A program made the translations under genes and the position numbers. The notes under the pieces are model-generated. The model saw only the letters and a program-made list of their open reading frames with translations. It ran no database searches and was not told the DNA's origin. This document shows, one piece after another, positions 1-5,950 of a DNA stretch of 7,228 bases. How positions within the stretch are numbered: position 1 is the first letter of the stretch; every line of letters starts with the position of its first letter. Source of the DNA: Bacteroidales bacterium (lineage in GTDB: Bacteria > Bacteroidota > Bacteroidia > Bacteroidales > UBA932); NCBI GenBank assembly GCA_017527625.1, contig JAFXPV010000030.1, positions 1 to 7,228 on the forward strand, written 5' to 3'.

Positions 1-43
1 CGGTCTTTTCGCATTCTCGCTGATTATCGCTAAATTCGCGCTT

Positions 44-213
44 ATGCGTATCGTCCTGTTGCTGTTCCTGTTGCTTTCGTTCTCTCCTGTTGACCGGGAT
101 TATCCAGCCCTCATCCAGCAGGCCAGGGAATGTTTTGAAAGCGGGATGCCCTCCGCCAGTTCAAGGCCGTAACATTCAACGCCCACAAGTTGTATCTGCA
201 ATTTATTTTGTAA
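44..213 (+). pseudogene. Frameshifted remnant of a secreted TPR-like protein
   Basis: The ATG at 44 opens a 42-codon frame that starts with a hydrophobic signal-like stretch (MRIVLLLFLLLSFSP) followed by DYPALIQQARECFESG. It then runs out of sense and stops at 170-172. The adjacent frame, entered near 145, reads DALRQFKAVTFNAHKLYLQFIL and stops at 211-213. Joined, the two pieces resemble one tetratricopeptide motif (ARECFESG...ALRQFKAV), with the usual 'xYxx' between Gly and Ala missing. That fits a small deletion of 3n+1 bases at about 143-147. The first frame is open from position 2, so the start could lie upstream of the window. No second TPR unit is visible, so the gene would also have lost its 3' part. 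The match is short and read by eye; a chance resemblance or a sequencing error remains possible. Confidence 0.35.
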
Positions 214-316
214 AGAGACGGGAGAAGTAGCAATTACCCGTGTATAGCTATTTTTCCCTGACGTACTTATTCGGTCCGCGCAAAGGGGTACTGTTTAGTC
301 GATATAAAAGTATCTG

Positions 317-730
317 TTACTTCTTTGAGAAAACGTAGTTGCTTCCGTTCTTGGCGAGCTTGAAGTTCATATCGTTGCCGTTGATGGTTCCGGTAGCTTC
401 CTGCTCCTCGCCGCGTGACCAGACAGACATCTTGACTTTGGTCTTCAAAGTGTTGCCGCTGAGAGTATAGGGATATGTGCAGCTTTCCACATCTTTGCCG
501 TTCGTGATCTTGAGGGTGCAGTCTTTGGCAGTGAAGGTGAGAGTCAGAGTGCCGAGTCCGAGCTGCTCTGCAGTAGACCAGGTAGTACCGGCGACAGAAG
601 TTGAGGCAGGAGTGTCAGAAGGCTTGCTTCCGCCGTTGCCATTATTGTTGATAGTATTATCCTTGCTGCAAGAAACGCTGAGAGCGACAACGACGAGTGC
701 CACTGAAATGATTGAAAAGAACTTTTTCAT
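317..730 (-). CDS. Small secreted lipoprotein of unknown function, beta-rich
   Basis: The protein has 137 residues and starts with a lipoprotein signal peptide: basic MKK, a hydrophobic run, and a lipobox ending in Cys21 (LSVSC). Lipidation at Cys21 should anchor the mature 117 residues in a membrane. Residues 22-47 are a flexible Asn/Gly/Ser/Thr/Pro linker. Residues 48-137 alternate in a way that suggests a small all-beta domain (TLTLTFTAKDCTL, ATGTINGNDMNFKLA), similar in style to the short lipocalin-like or beta-sandwich lipoproteins common in Bacteroidota. I cannot name a family. Two cysteines in the domain (about 70 and 84) could form a disulfide. It lies downstream of the GH2 gene on the same strand with a 135-bp gap and a promoter-like element of its own, so it is probably transcribed separately. 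The ATG at 730 is well supported by the signal peptide. Confidence 0.85.
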   Translation of the reverse strand: MKKFFSIISVALVVVALSVSCSKDNTINNNGNGGSKPSDTPASTSVAGTTWSTAEQLGLGTLTLTFTAKDCTLKITNGKDVESCTYPYTLSGNTLKTKVKMSVWSRGEEQEATGTINGNDMNFKLAKNGSNYVFSKK

Positions 731-755
731 TTATAGGTGTTTAAGAATTGAGGCG

Positions 756-763
756 CAAAAATA
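756..763 (-). promoter_or_regulatory. Putative -7 promoter element for the small lipoprotein
   Basis: On the minus strand these bases read TATTTTTG, a full match to the Bacteroidota -7 consensus TAnnTTTG. They lie 26 bases upstream of the lipoprotein ATG, which would give a leader of about 20 bases. No clear TTTG sits about 19 bases further upstream, so the -33 half is weak. The surrounding 731-865 gap is AT-rich, as promoters in this phylum usually are. Confidence 0.45.
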
Positions 764-865
764 AAAAAGTTCTTTAATTTAGCGCATATAAAACTGTACC
801 AAGTAAATACTTAACTTCAGGAATCAATCAGTACCAGAAGGTAAGCCGCGAGATCTGATCCACCG

Positions 866-3800
866 CTAGTTCAGCAGCGAAGAAACCTTGAGTTCAGGCT
901 TGTAGCCGTGGGTGTCGGCATCCTTGAATCGGATGGAAACAGACTTCGACTCGCCCGGGAGCAGACTGAACCAGTTGTCCTCGTAAATCACAGGCAGCAC
1001 CTGCTCGCCGCCGGCACGCACATCCAGCCTCAGCATCAGGGCAGGAGTAGAACCCGTGTTGCGGAAAGACACGTCGCCGACCCACTCGTCACCCATCGGG
1101 GTGAACAGCGAAGTCATATCGACAGTAGTCCTCGGCAGCGACTTCAGCACAGAAAGATCCTCATCGGCGCTGTGGATGTAGAAATTGTCCGCCAGCACGT
1201 CGTCACCCTTGCTAAGCTTCAGCTTCAGGTAGTGCACGGAACCCAGTGCAGTCGAATCCACCGCAAGACGGTCCAGCGGCAGCGTGCTGTCGTCAGATAC
1301 AGAAACATTGTCAGTGCGAGAGAAGAGCAGCTTGCCGTCGTATGAGTAGACGCCGATCTCAGCCACTGCGCTCGTCACATCCCCGAAATTGTTGTTAACG
1401 ACCTCCACAGTCTCAAGCACCGGATTCCACTGGATGCGGATAGGAGCAGAACCCTTCTTAGCGCCGAAATAAGCCGCGGTAGGAGCGAGGTAGTAATCGT
1501 AGGTCTGCCAAACCATAGAAGGCCAGCAAGAGTGGCTCATCCAGATGATGAGACCCTTGCGGTTCCAGCTGCGCGACTCGTACATCGCGCGGTAACCGTC
1601 GTAATTCACCAGCTGCGCCCACTTCGTGAACTCGTCGACATCCTTCGCCTTGCCGAAATGCTTCTCCACCATAGCGTTGAAGGTAGCCGCACTCTGCGCA
1701 TTCTCCAGAGTGTAGTCGTGGATGCCCCAGACATAGTTCTGCGGCCACTGGTTCTCCTCGCGGAGCATACGCTTCAGACTCTCGGCAGTCATCACGTTCG
1801 GCATTCCGCGCTCGCTGTGGAGACGGTCCTTTCCGACCTCCGCCTCGAAATAAGTCTTGACAGGCATAGCTCTGTAAGGACCGTGCCCGCTCACAAAGTC
1901 GTCAGCAGAGTTGGGAAAATATATGATGCCCGGATGGTACTGAGCCACAATCTGCCTCAGATTGCCGTCCAGCGCTGCAGGAGGGTATCCCTCGTTGCGC
2001 CCGCAGTAGAGCGCGATGCTCGGGTGGCGGCGGATCCTGCGCACATAATCCAGCGCATTGGCCAGGAACATATCGTTGTCGTCAGGGTCCGGACCGTCCC
2101 AGGGATTGGCCAGCCAGAAATCCTGCCATATCATCACGCCGTGGCGGTCGCAAGCCTCGTAGAACTCCTTGTCGCCGGTCTGGCCCACCCAGTTGCGGAT
2201 CATCGTGAAATTCATATCGGCGTGGTATGCCACCGCAGCGTCGTACTCCCTCGCGCGGTAGTTGAGGTTGATCTCAGGGAAACCCCAGTTGCCGCCGTTG
2301 CAGATAAGCCTGCGGCCGTTGATGTAAATGTCCAGGATGCCCTTAGAAGTGTCGTAAGTCATCTCGCGCAGACCCGTAGCGAAAGCCGTGCGGCCCTCGG
2401 TGCGCCCGTCAGCCACGAATTCCGCGGTCACGTCATACATATTCTGCTCGCCGTAGCCCTTGGGCCACCAGAGCTTGGCGTCCGGCATCTCTACAGCCGG
2501 CAGAGTTACCTCCCGCTCCTCGAGCGGAGACAGAGTCAGCTGCGCCTCCATAGGCAGGCTGCCGACCTTCACCTTGAGCACGCCGCTCAGCGACTTGGCG
2601 CTGAGGTTCTTGAGCACGAAGCCCGGAGCCACGGTCACCTTGCCGCCGTCGGCCAGCTTCGTAGTGACATAACCGTCATCGACGCTCACGGCCCCTTCGG
2701 CCTTCAGATAGACATTGTCCCAGATGCCGATGTTGCGGCCCCTCACCGTCGGAATCCAGTCCCAGCCGATAGAAGGGTGGAAGGTAGGGTTGTCGGCGCC
2801 GAGGATGCCGCCGTTAGTGTCGGCAGTGATCGCCGTCTGCTCCTTGATGATGCCCGGATGAGCGTTGCGATGGATGAGCACCGCAAGAACGTTCTCCTGC
2901 GCAACGATGTCCGTCACGTCGAAGCGGCCCCTGTTGAAAGCGCCGTCGATGCGGCCCACGAACTGCCCGTTGAGGAAGATGTCAGCCTTCCAGTTGATGC
3001 CGTTGAAATCGAGTATGAGAGTGCGGCCCTTGAAGCTCTCCGGCAGGGAGAAAGAGTCGCGGTACCAGAAATCACTGTTGAAGAAAGACTCCGAGAGCTG
3101 GAGCTGGTCGGTGTCGAAACGCATATCGGCTATGGCCCCTGCATTCAGGAAAGAACCGGCGACAGTGCCCGGGACGGTGGCAGGAATCCAGCCTTCGGTG
3201 CTGAAGCCGCCCTTGGAGATAGCAGCCCCGTCGGCCTTCACCTCAGATGCCCGCTGCAGCGACCACTCGCCCCTGGACAGCTCCAGAGTGTCGCCCTTGG
3301 CAGCCTTGGCCTGCTGGGCCTTCGGAATGACGCCGCCCTTGCCCCAGACTTCGAACTCAGACACCGCACAGTCGCCGTCGACATTCAGACGCACATAGCG
3401 GGCTGTGCCCTTGGCGGCAATCTCAGCGGCTGCTGAGTCGAAATCGGCAACCTTCTTCCACTTGACGCAATCGTCAGAAACCTCTATGCTGCCGGACGCA
3501 GACTTGTCGCCGGCCCAGAAAATGCGGCACTTGTTGAAAGAAGCGGCAGAGCCGAGGTCGACGGTCAGCGAACCGCCCTCCCGCACGCCCGGCATCCACG
3601 CGCTGACGAAATGCTCGCTGGGGAGCATAGAAACCTCACGGCCTTTATCGTAGAAATTGACTTCAGTCACGTTCCATTCCCTGACAGCGTCAGTGTCGAG
3701 AGCGATGGTGAACCCGCTGATGCGGCGGCCGGCCGGCAGGGAAGCCATATAGGCAAACTCCATTTCGGCAGCAGAACCGTTGCGAGACTGGATGGCCTTG

Positions 3801-4396
3801 GCACCCGTGAGCCCTTCAAGCACAGACACATTCTGGCTTCCGCCACCCTCGTGGATGGTGGGGCGGCAAGGCTGCAGAGCAAGCTCGACGGCAGAACCGT
3901 CGTCAGCCATCACCACGGTCAGAGTGGGGATGAAGCCCTTCGGCAGGCTGGCCCCCTGCTTCAGTTTGCAGTTGCCTTCGAAAGAAATGACGTCAGCGTC
4001 CGCAATCTGCTCCATAGCTGCCACCAGGGACGCCCCGGCCTTGCCGGGAAAAGTCACACCCGTGAAATTGTCGTCGAAAAGCCTCTCCTTGAGACGGTTC
4101 TCGACAGCCGTTCCATTCGCATCCACACTGAGGACGGCAGGCGCCTGCCGGCTGATGATGCCGTCGGTGGCCAGATGGCCGGTCAGGTTGTAGTCGGCGC
4201 TGACGGAATGCCAGGCCGCACGGTGCAGCGCGAGGTTGCGGTAGCCGTTGCCGGCGAAGGCAGCGACAGGACCGTCATACTCCTGAGGGTCGCCCGGATA
4301 GACTCCTATGCCCCTTGAGCCCTTGATCGTCTGAGTACAGGAGCCGAGGACGGCGCAGGCAAGCACGAGATATGCAAATGGATTGAAGAATTTCAT
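866..4396 (-). CDS. Glycoside hydrolase family 2 lipoprotein (beta-mannosidase / exo-beta-glucosaminidase type) with N-terminal discoidin-like region
   Basis: A retaining exo- or endo-glycosidase of clan GH-A. I start it at the ATG at 4396 (1176 residues) because this gives a clean lipoprotein signal, MKFFNPFAYLVLACAVLGSC, with lipidation at Cys20; a TTG at 4420 would add eight residues before it. Residues 54-80 (NLALHRAAWHS...ATDGI) and 227-352 (ending YVRLN...SEFEVWGKG) look like the two ends of a discoidin (F5/8 type C) fold, separated by about 145 residues. Residues 376-566 are the GH2 sugar-binding jelly roll (FHPSIGWDWIPTVRGRNIGIWDNVYL). About 567-675 is an Ig-like domain (WWPKGYGE at 643-650), about 685-970 the TIM barrel, and the rest Ig-like. 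Likely acid/base is Glu802 (GRNEGYPP) and nucleophile Glu862 (LHSERGMPN). The AQLVNYDGYRAMYES and CWPS...YDYY segments match CsxA-type exo-glucosaminidases and plant endo-beta-mannosidases. Exact substrate is unknown. Confidence 0.9.
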   Translation of the reverse strand: MKFFNPFAYLVLACAVLGSCTQTIKGSRGIGVYPGDPQEYDGPVAAFAGNGYRNLALHRAAWHSVSADYNLTGHLATDGIISRQAPAVLSVDANGTAVENRLKERLFDDNFTGVTFPGKAGASLVAAMEQIADADVISFEGNCKLKQGASLPKGFIPTLTVVMADDGSAVELALQPCRPTIHEGGGSQNVSVLEGLTGAKAIQSRNGSAAEMEFAYMASLPAGRRISGFTIALDTDAVREWNVTEVNFYDKGREVSMLPSEHFVSAWMPGVREGGSLTVDLGSAASFNKCRIFWAGDKSASGSIEVSDDCVKWKKVADFDSAAAEIAAKGTARYVRLNVDGDCAVSEFEVWGKGGVIPKAQQAKAAKGDTLELSRGEWSLQRASEVKADGAAISKGGFSTEGWIPATVPGTVAGSFLNAGAIADMRFDTDQLQLSESFFNSDFWYRDSFSLPESFKGRTLILDFNGINWKADIFLNGQFVGRIDGAFNRGRFDVTDIVAQENVLAVLIHRNAHPGIIKEQTAITADTNGGILGADNPTFHPSIGWDWIPTVRGRNIGIWDNVYLKAEGAVSVDDGYVTTKLADGGKVTVAPGFVLKNLSAKSLSGVLKVKVGSLPMEAQLTLSPLEEREVTLPAVEMPDAKLWWPKGYGEQNMYDVTAEFVADGRTEGRTAFATGLREMTYDTSKGILDIYINGRRLICNGGNWGFPEINLNYRAREYDAAVAYHADMNFTMIRNWVGQTGDKEFYEACDRHGVMIWQDFWLANPWDGPDPDDNDMFLANALDYVRRIRRHPSIALYCGRNEGYPPAALDGNLRQIVAQYHPGIIYFPNSADDFVSGHGPYRAMPVKTYFEAEVGKDRLHSERGMPNVMTAESLKRMLREENQWPQNYVWGIHDYTLENAQSAATFNAMVEKHFGKAKDVDEFTKWAQLVNYDGYRAMYESRSWNRKGLIIWMSHSCWPSMVWQTYDYYLAPTAAYFGAKKGSAPIRIQWNPVLETVEVVNNNFGDVTSAVAEIGVYSYDGKLLFSRTDNVSVSDDSTLPLDRLAVDSTALGSVHYLKLKLSKGDDVLADNFYIHSADEDLSVLKSLPRTTVDMTSLFTPMGDEWVGDVSFRNTGSTPALMLRLDVRAGGEQVLPVIYEDNWFSLLPGESKSVSIRFKDADTHGYKPELKVSSLLN

Positions 4397-4422
4397 AGTG
4401 TAAGGTCTTTGTTTATGCAAGA

Positions 4423-4434
4423 CGTAAATTTACG
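4423..4434. promoter_or_regulatory. 12-bp perfect palindrome in divergent promoter region
   Basis: The bases read CGTAAATTTACG, identical on both strands, inside the 92-bp gap between the divergently transcribed GH2 and membrane-protein genes. On the minus strand it contains TAAATTTA, one base off the TAnnTTTG -7 consensus and about 29 bases upstream of the GH2 ATG, so it could be the GH2 -7 element, an operator, or both. It ends 11 bases before the plus-strand -7 candidate. No -33 match was found. The bases are certain; the function is a guess. Confidence 0.35.
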
Positions 4435-4445
4435 ATGTTTTTTTT

Positions 4446-4453
4446 TAAATTTG
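4446..4453 (+). promoter_or_regulatory. Putative -7 promoter element for the membrane protein-GDSL pair
   Basis: The bases TAAATTTG match TAnnTTTG fully, follow a run of nine T residues, and lie 35 bases before the ATG at 4489, giving a leader of about 28-30 bases. A TTTG at the expected -33 distance is not present, so the call rests on the -7 match and position alone. Confidence 0.45.
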
Positions 4454-4488
4454 AGTTTGTCAAAAAACAACCTTAAACTATTCAAACT

Positions 4489-5166
4489 ATGACTACAGAA
4501 AAACTCGACATTATGAAGACCATCAGGGAAGGCGTGAGCTACGGCATCAGGAACTTCTTCCCTCTGTTCCTTATGGTAATCCTCTATTTCCTGACATTCT
4601 GGATCCCCTATCTCAACGTAGGTACCTCAATCGGCCTGTATAAAGCCGTCATCAGCATAGGTCGAGGCGAGACCGTCGACCCCCTTTCAATCTTCAACAA
4701 GGATAACTTCAAGAATCTCGGCAATCTCTTCCTGCTGATGGGCTTTATCTCAATAGGAACCCTCGCAGCCGCAGCATTCCTGTTCCTGCCGGCCATCGTC
4801 ATCAGCATAGCCTGGGGCTTCGCCATATATTTCCTTATCGACAAACACGTTTCACCTCTGAAAGCCCTGCTGCTCAGCTATGACTCAACCTTCGGCAACA
4901 AGTGGCGCATCTTCTTCCTCAATCTGCTCTGCGGTGTTATCATAGGTGCAGTAATGGGTCTGTTCGTCGCCATTCCCAAGGTAGGCCCCTTTATTGCAGT
5001 CATCTTCCTGCTCCTGGCAATTGCAATAGTTGTCGCCATCGACGGAGTAGCTTACGATTTCTTCTCAAAGAAGGCCGATGTCATCCTGGCTGAACGCCGT
5101 GCACAGGAGTGCGCCTGCCCTGCCCCTGAAGCAGCCCCTGCCGAAGAAGCTACCCCTGCCGAATAA
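4489..5166 (+). CDS. Multi-pass inner-membrane protein with Pro/Ala/Glu-rich C-terminal tail, function unknown
   Basis: The protein has 225 residues. A short amphipathic start (about 8-21, MKTIREGVSYGIRN) leads into hydrophobic spans at roughly 23-42, 79-98, 99-117, 140-161 and 165-187. The pattern resembles the loosely defined DUF975/DUF4013-like Bacteroidota and Firmicutes membrane proteins, but I cannot assign a family with confidence. There is no signal peptide and no catalytic motif. By the positive-inside rule the basic stretch after the last span (SKKADVILAERRAQE) should be cytoplasmic, placing the tail (208-225: ECACP followed by Ala/Pro/Glu repeats) in the cytoplasm. The tail holds a Cys-x-Cys pair (208, 210). 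The stop codon is 12 bp before the GDSL hydrolase ATG, so the two genes are very likely one transcript. No Shine-Dalgarno sequence is seen, as is normal in this phylum. Confidence 0.85.
   Translation: MTTEKLDIMKTIREGVSYGIRNFFPLFLMVILYFLTFWIPYLNVGTSIGLYKAVISIGRGETVDPLSIFNKDNFKNLGNLFLLMGFISIGTLAAAAFLFLPAIVISIAWGFAIYFLIDKHVSPLKALLLSYDSTFGNKWRIFFLNLLCGVIIGAVMGLFVAIPKVGPFIAVIFLLLAIAIVVAIDGVAYDFFSKKADVILAERRAQECACPAPEAAPAEEATPAE
5119..5163 (+). repeat. Imperfect in-gene repeat coding the Pro/Ala/Glu tail
   Basis: The last 15 sense codons of the membrane protein are built from degenerate units around CCCCTGCCGAA, giving PAPEA, APAEE and ATPAE. It is a low-complexity coding repeat of about 45 bases. 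Repeat number could vary between strains by slippage, but nothing in this copy shows that. Confidence 0.5.
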
Positions 5167-5178
5167 AATTTACCGCAA

Positions 5179-5859
5179 ATGAAAAAGATAATCATAGTCT
5201 GCATTATGCTCCTGTCGCTCGGAATGTCGGCTGACGCCCAGAACCAGAAAGTCCTGAACCTTGAAAGATATGCGCAGGCCAACAAGGACCTCGTGTATAC
5301 CACAGGGGCCAGAGTCGTGCTGTTCGGCGACTCAATCACCGACAACTGGGCCAGGATGAGGCCGGGCTTCTTCGTGGAACACGGCTTCGTGGGCCGCGGC
5401 ATCAGCGGCGAAGTGACGGCCCAGATGCTGCTGAGGATGAGAGCCGACGTGATCGACATCCAGGCCTCGACTATGGTGTTGCTCGCAGGCATCAACGACA
5501 TAGCAGAGAACCTCGGCGATGAATACAACGAAGACGCTACGTTTTCGAACATCCAGAGTATGGTGGAATTATGCTGGATGAACGGCATCCGCCCGGTTCT
5601 CTGCTCTTTGCTGCCGTCCTACAGATTCTTCTGGCGCCCTGAGGCCAAAGACCCGCTGCGCAAGCTGGAGAGCCTCAACGCGAGAATCAAAGAATACTGT
5701 GAGAGACACGGCATCACCTATGTGGACTATCACGCCGCCCTGGTCGGCCCCGACGGCCACAGGATCCGCACCGAATTCGCAGAGGACACCGTCCACCCCA
5801 ACGTGGCCGGCTACGAAATTATGGAAGACCTGCTGCTGAAGGCTCTGAACATCAAATAA
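5179..5859 (+). CDS. Secreted SGNH/GDSL-family hydrolase (esterase/acylhydrolase)
   Basis: A serine hydrolase expected to cleave acyl or acetyl esters in the periplasm. The 226-residue protein starts with a Sec signal peptide (MKKIIIVCIMLLSLGMSADA, likely cut before Gln21 by signal peptidase I). All four SGNH blocks are present: block I FGDSITDNW with nucleophile Ser52; block II GRGISGEVT with the oxyanion Gly at 77; block III AGINDIAEN with Asn106; and block V DTVHPN with Asp203 and His206 completing the triad. The length is normal for a single-domain member, and the form is close to the lysophospholipase L1/PAF-acetylhydrolase-like esterases often annotated in Bacteroidota. The substrate cannot be read from sequence. 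Deacetylation of a plant or host glycan fits the GH2 and sugar-porter neighbours, but a lipid substrate is possible. It is co-transcribed with the upstream membrane protein and ends at a strong hairpin. Confidence 0.92.
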   Translation: MKKIIIVCIMLLSLGMSADAQNQKVLNLERYAQANKDLVYTTGARVVLFGDSITDNWARMRPGFFVEHGFVGRGISGEVTAQMLLRMRADVIDIQASTMVLLAGINDIAENLGDEYNEDATFSNIQSMVELCWMNGIRPVLCSLLPSYRFFWRPEAKDPLRKLESLNARIKEYCERHGITYVDYHAALVGPDGHRIRTEFAEDTVHPNVAGYEIMEDLLLKALNIK

Positions 5860-5895
5860 ATTCGCAGTGCCGCTATAGTTGACCAACGCTTTCAC

Positions 5896-5938
5896 ATAAA
5901 AAAGCCGGCCCCGGAAAGAAAGGGGTCGGCTTCTTTTG
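5896..5938. terminator. Bidirectional intrinsic terminator between convergent genes
   Basis: An 11-bp stem pairs AAGCCGGCCCC (5902-5912) with GGGGTCGGCTT (5922-5932), with a single G-T wobble and a 9-base loop. An A-run lies on the left (TAAAAAA) and a T-rich run on the right (TTCTTTT), so the hairpin has a T-tract in both directions. It lies about 40 bases after the GDSL stop and about 20 bases after the sugar-porter stop, and can serve both. Confidence 0.9.
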
Positions 5939-5950
5939 TGATGGCGCTGC

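Noticed and set aside
218..241. Small inverted repeat ACGGG/CCCGT as a possible terminator
   Set aside because: Only five pairs with a 14-base loop and no T-tract next to it; too weak to call.
801..812. AAGTAAATACTT inverted repeat upstream of the small lipoprotein
   Set aside because: Five pairs with a two-base centre in AT-rich DNA; expected by chance and not linked to a promoter element.
1532..3436. A 634-codon open frame on the plus strand opposite the GH2 gene
   Set aside because: It lies exactly codon-over-codon with GH2, so it stays open simply because GH2 uses no TTA, CTA or TCA codons there. The translation is rich in His/Val/Arg, without domains, signal or membrane pattern. The GH2 frame has clear family motifs along its length.
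3611..4318. A 235-codon plus-strand frame opposite the GH2 N-terminal region
   Set aside because: Same codon-aligned antisense phase as the longer one, and no recognisable motif.
4397..4420. TTG start giving an eight-residue N-terminal extension of GH2
   Set aside because: It puts HKQRPYT before a complete lipoprotein signal peptide; the ATG at 4396 gives a normal one.
5052..5588. A 178-codon minus-strand frame across the membrane protein-GDSL junction
   Set aside because: It overlaps two well-supported genes on the other strand and lacks any domain or plausible signal.
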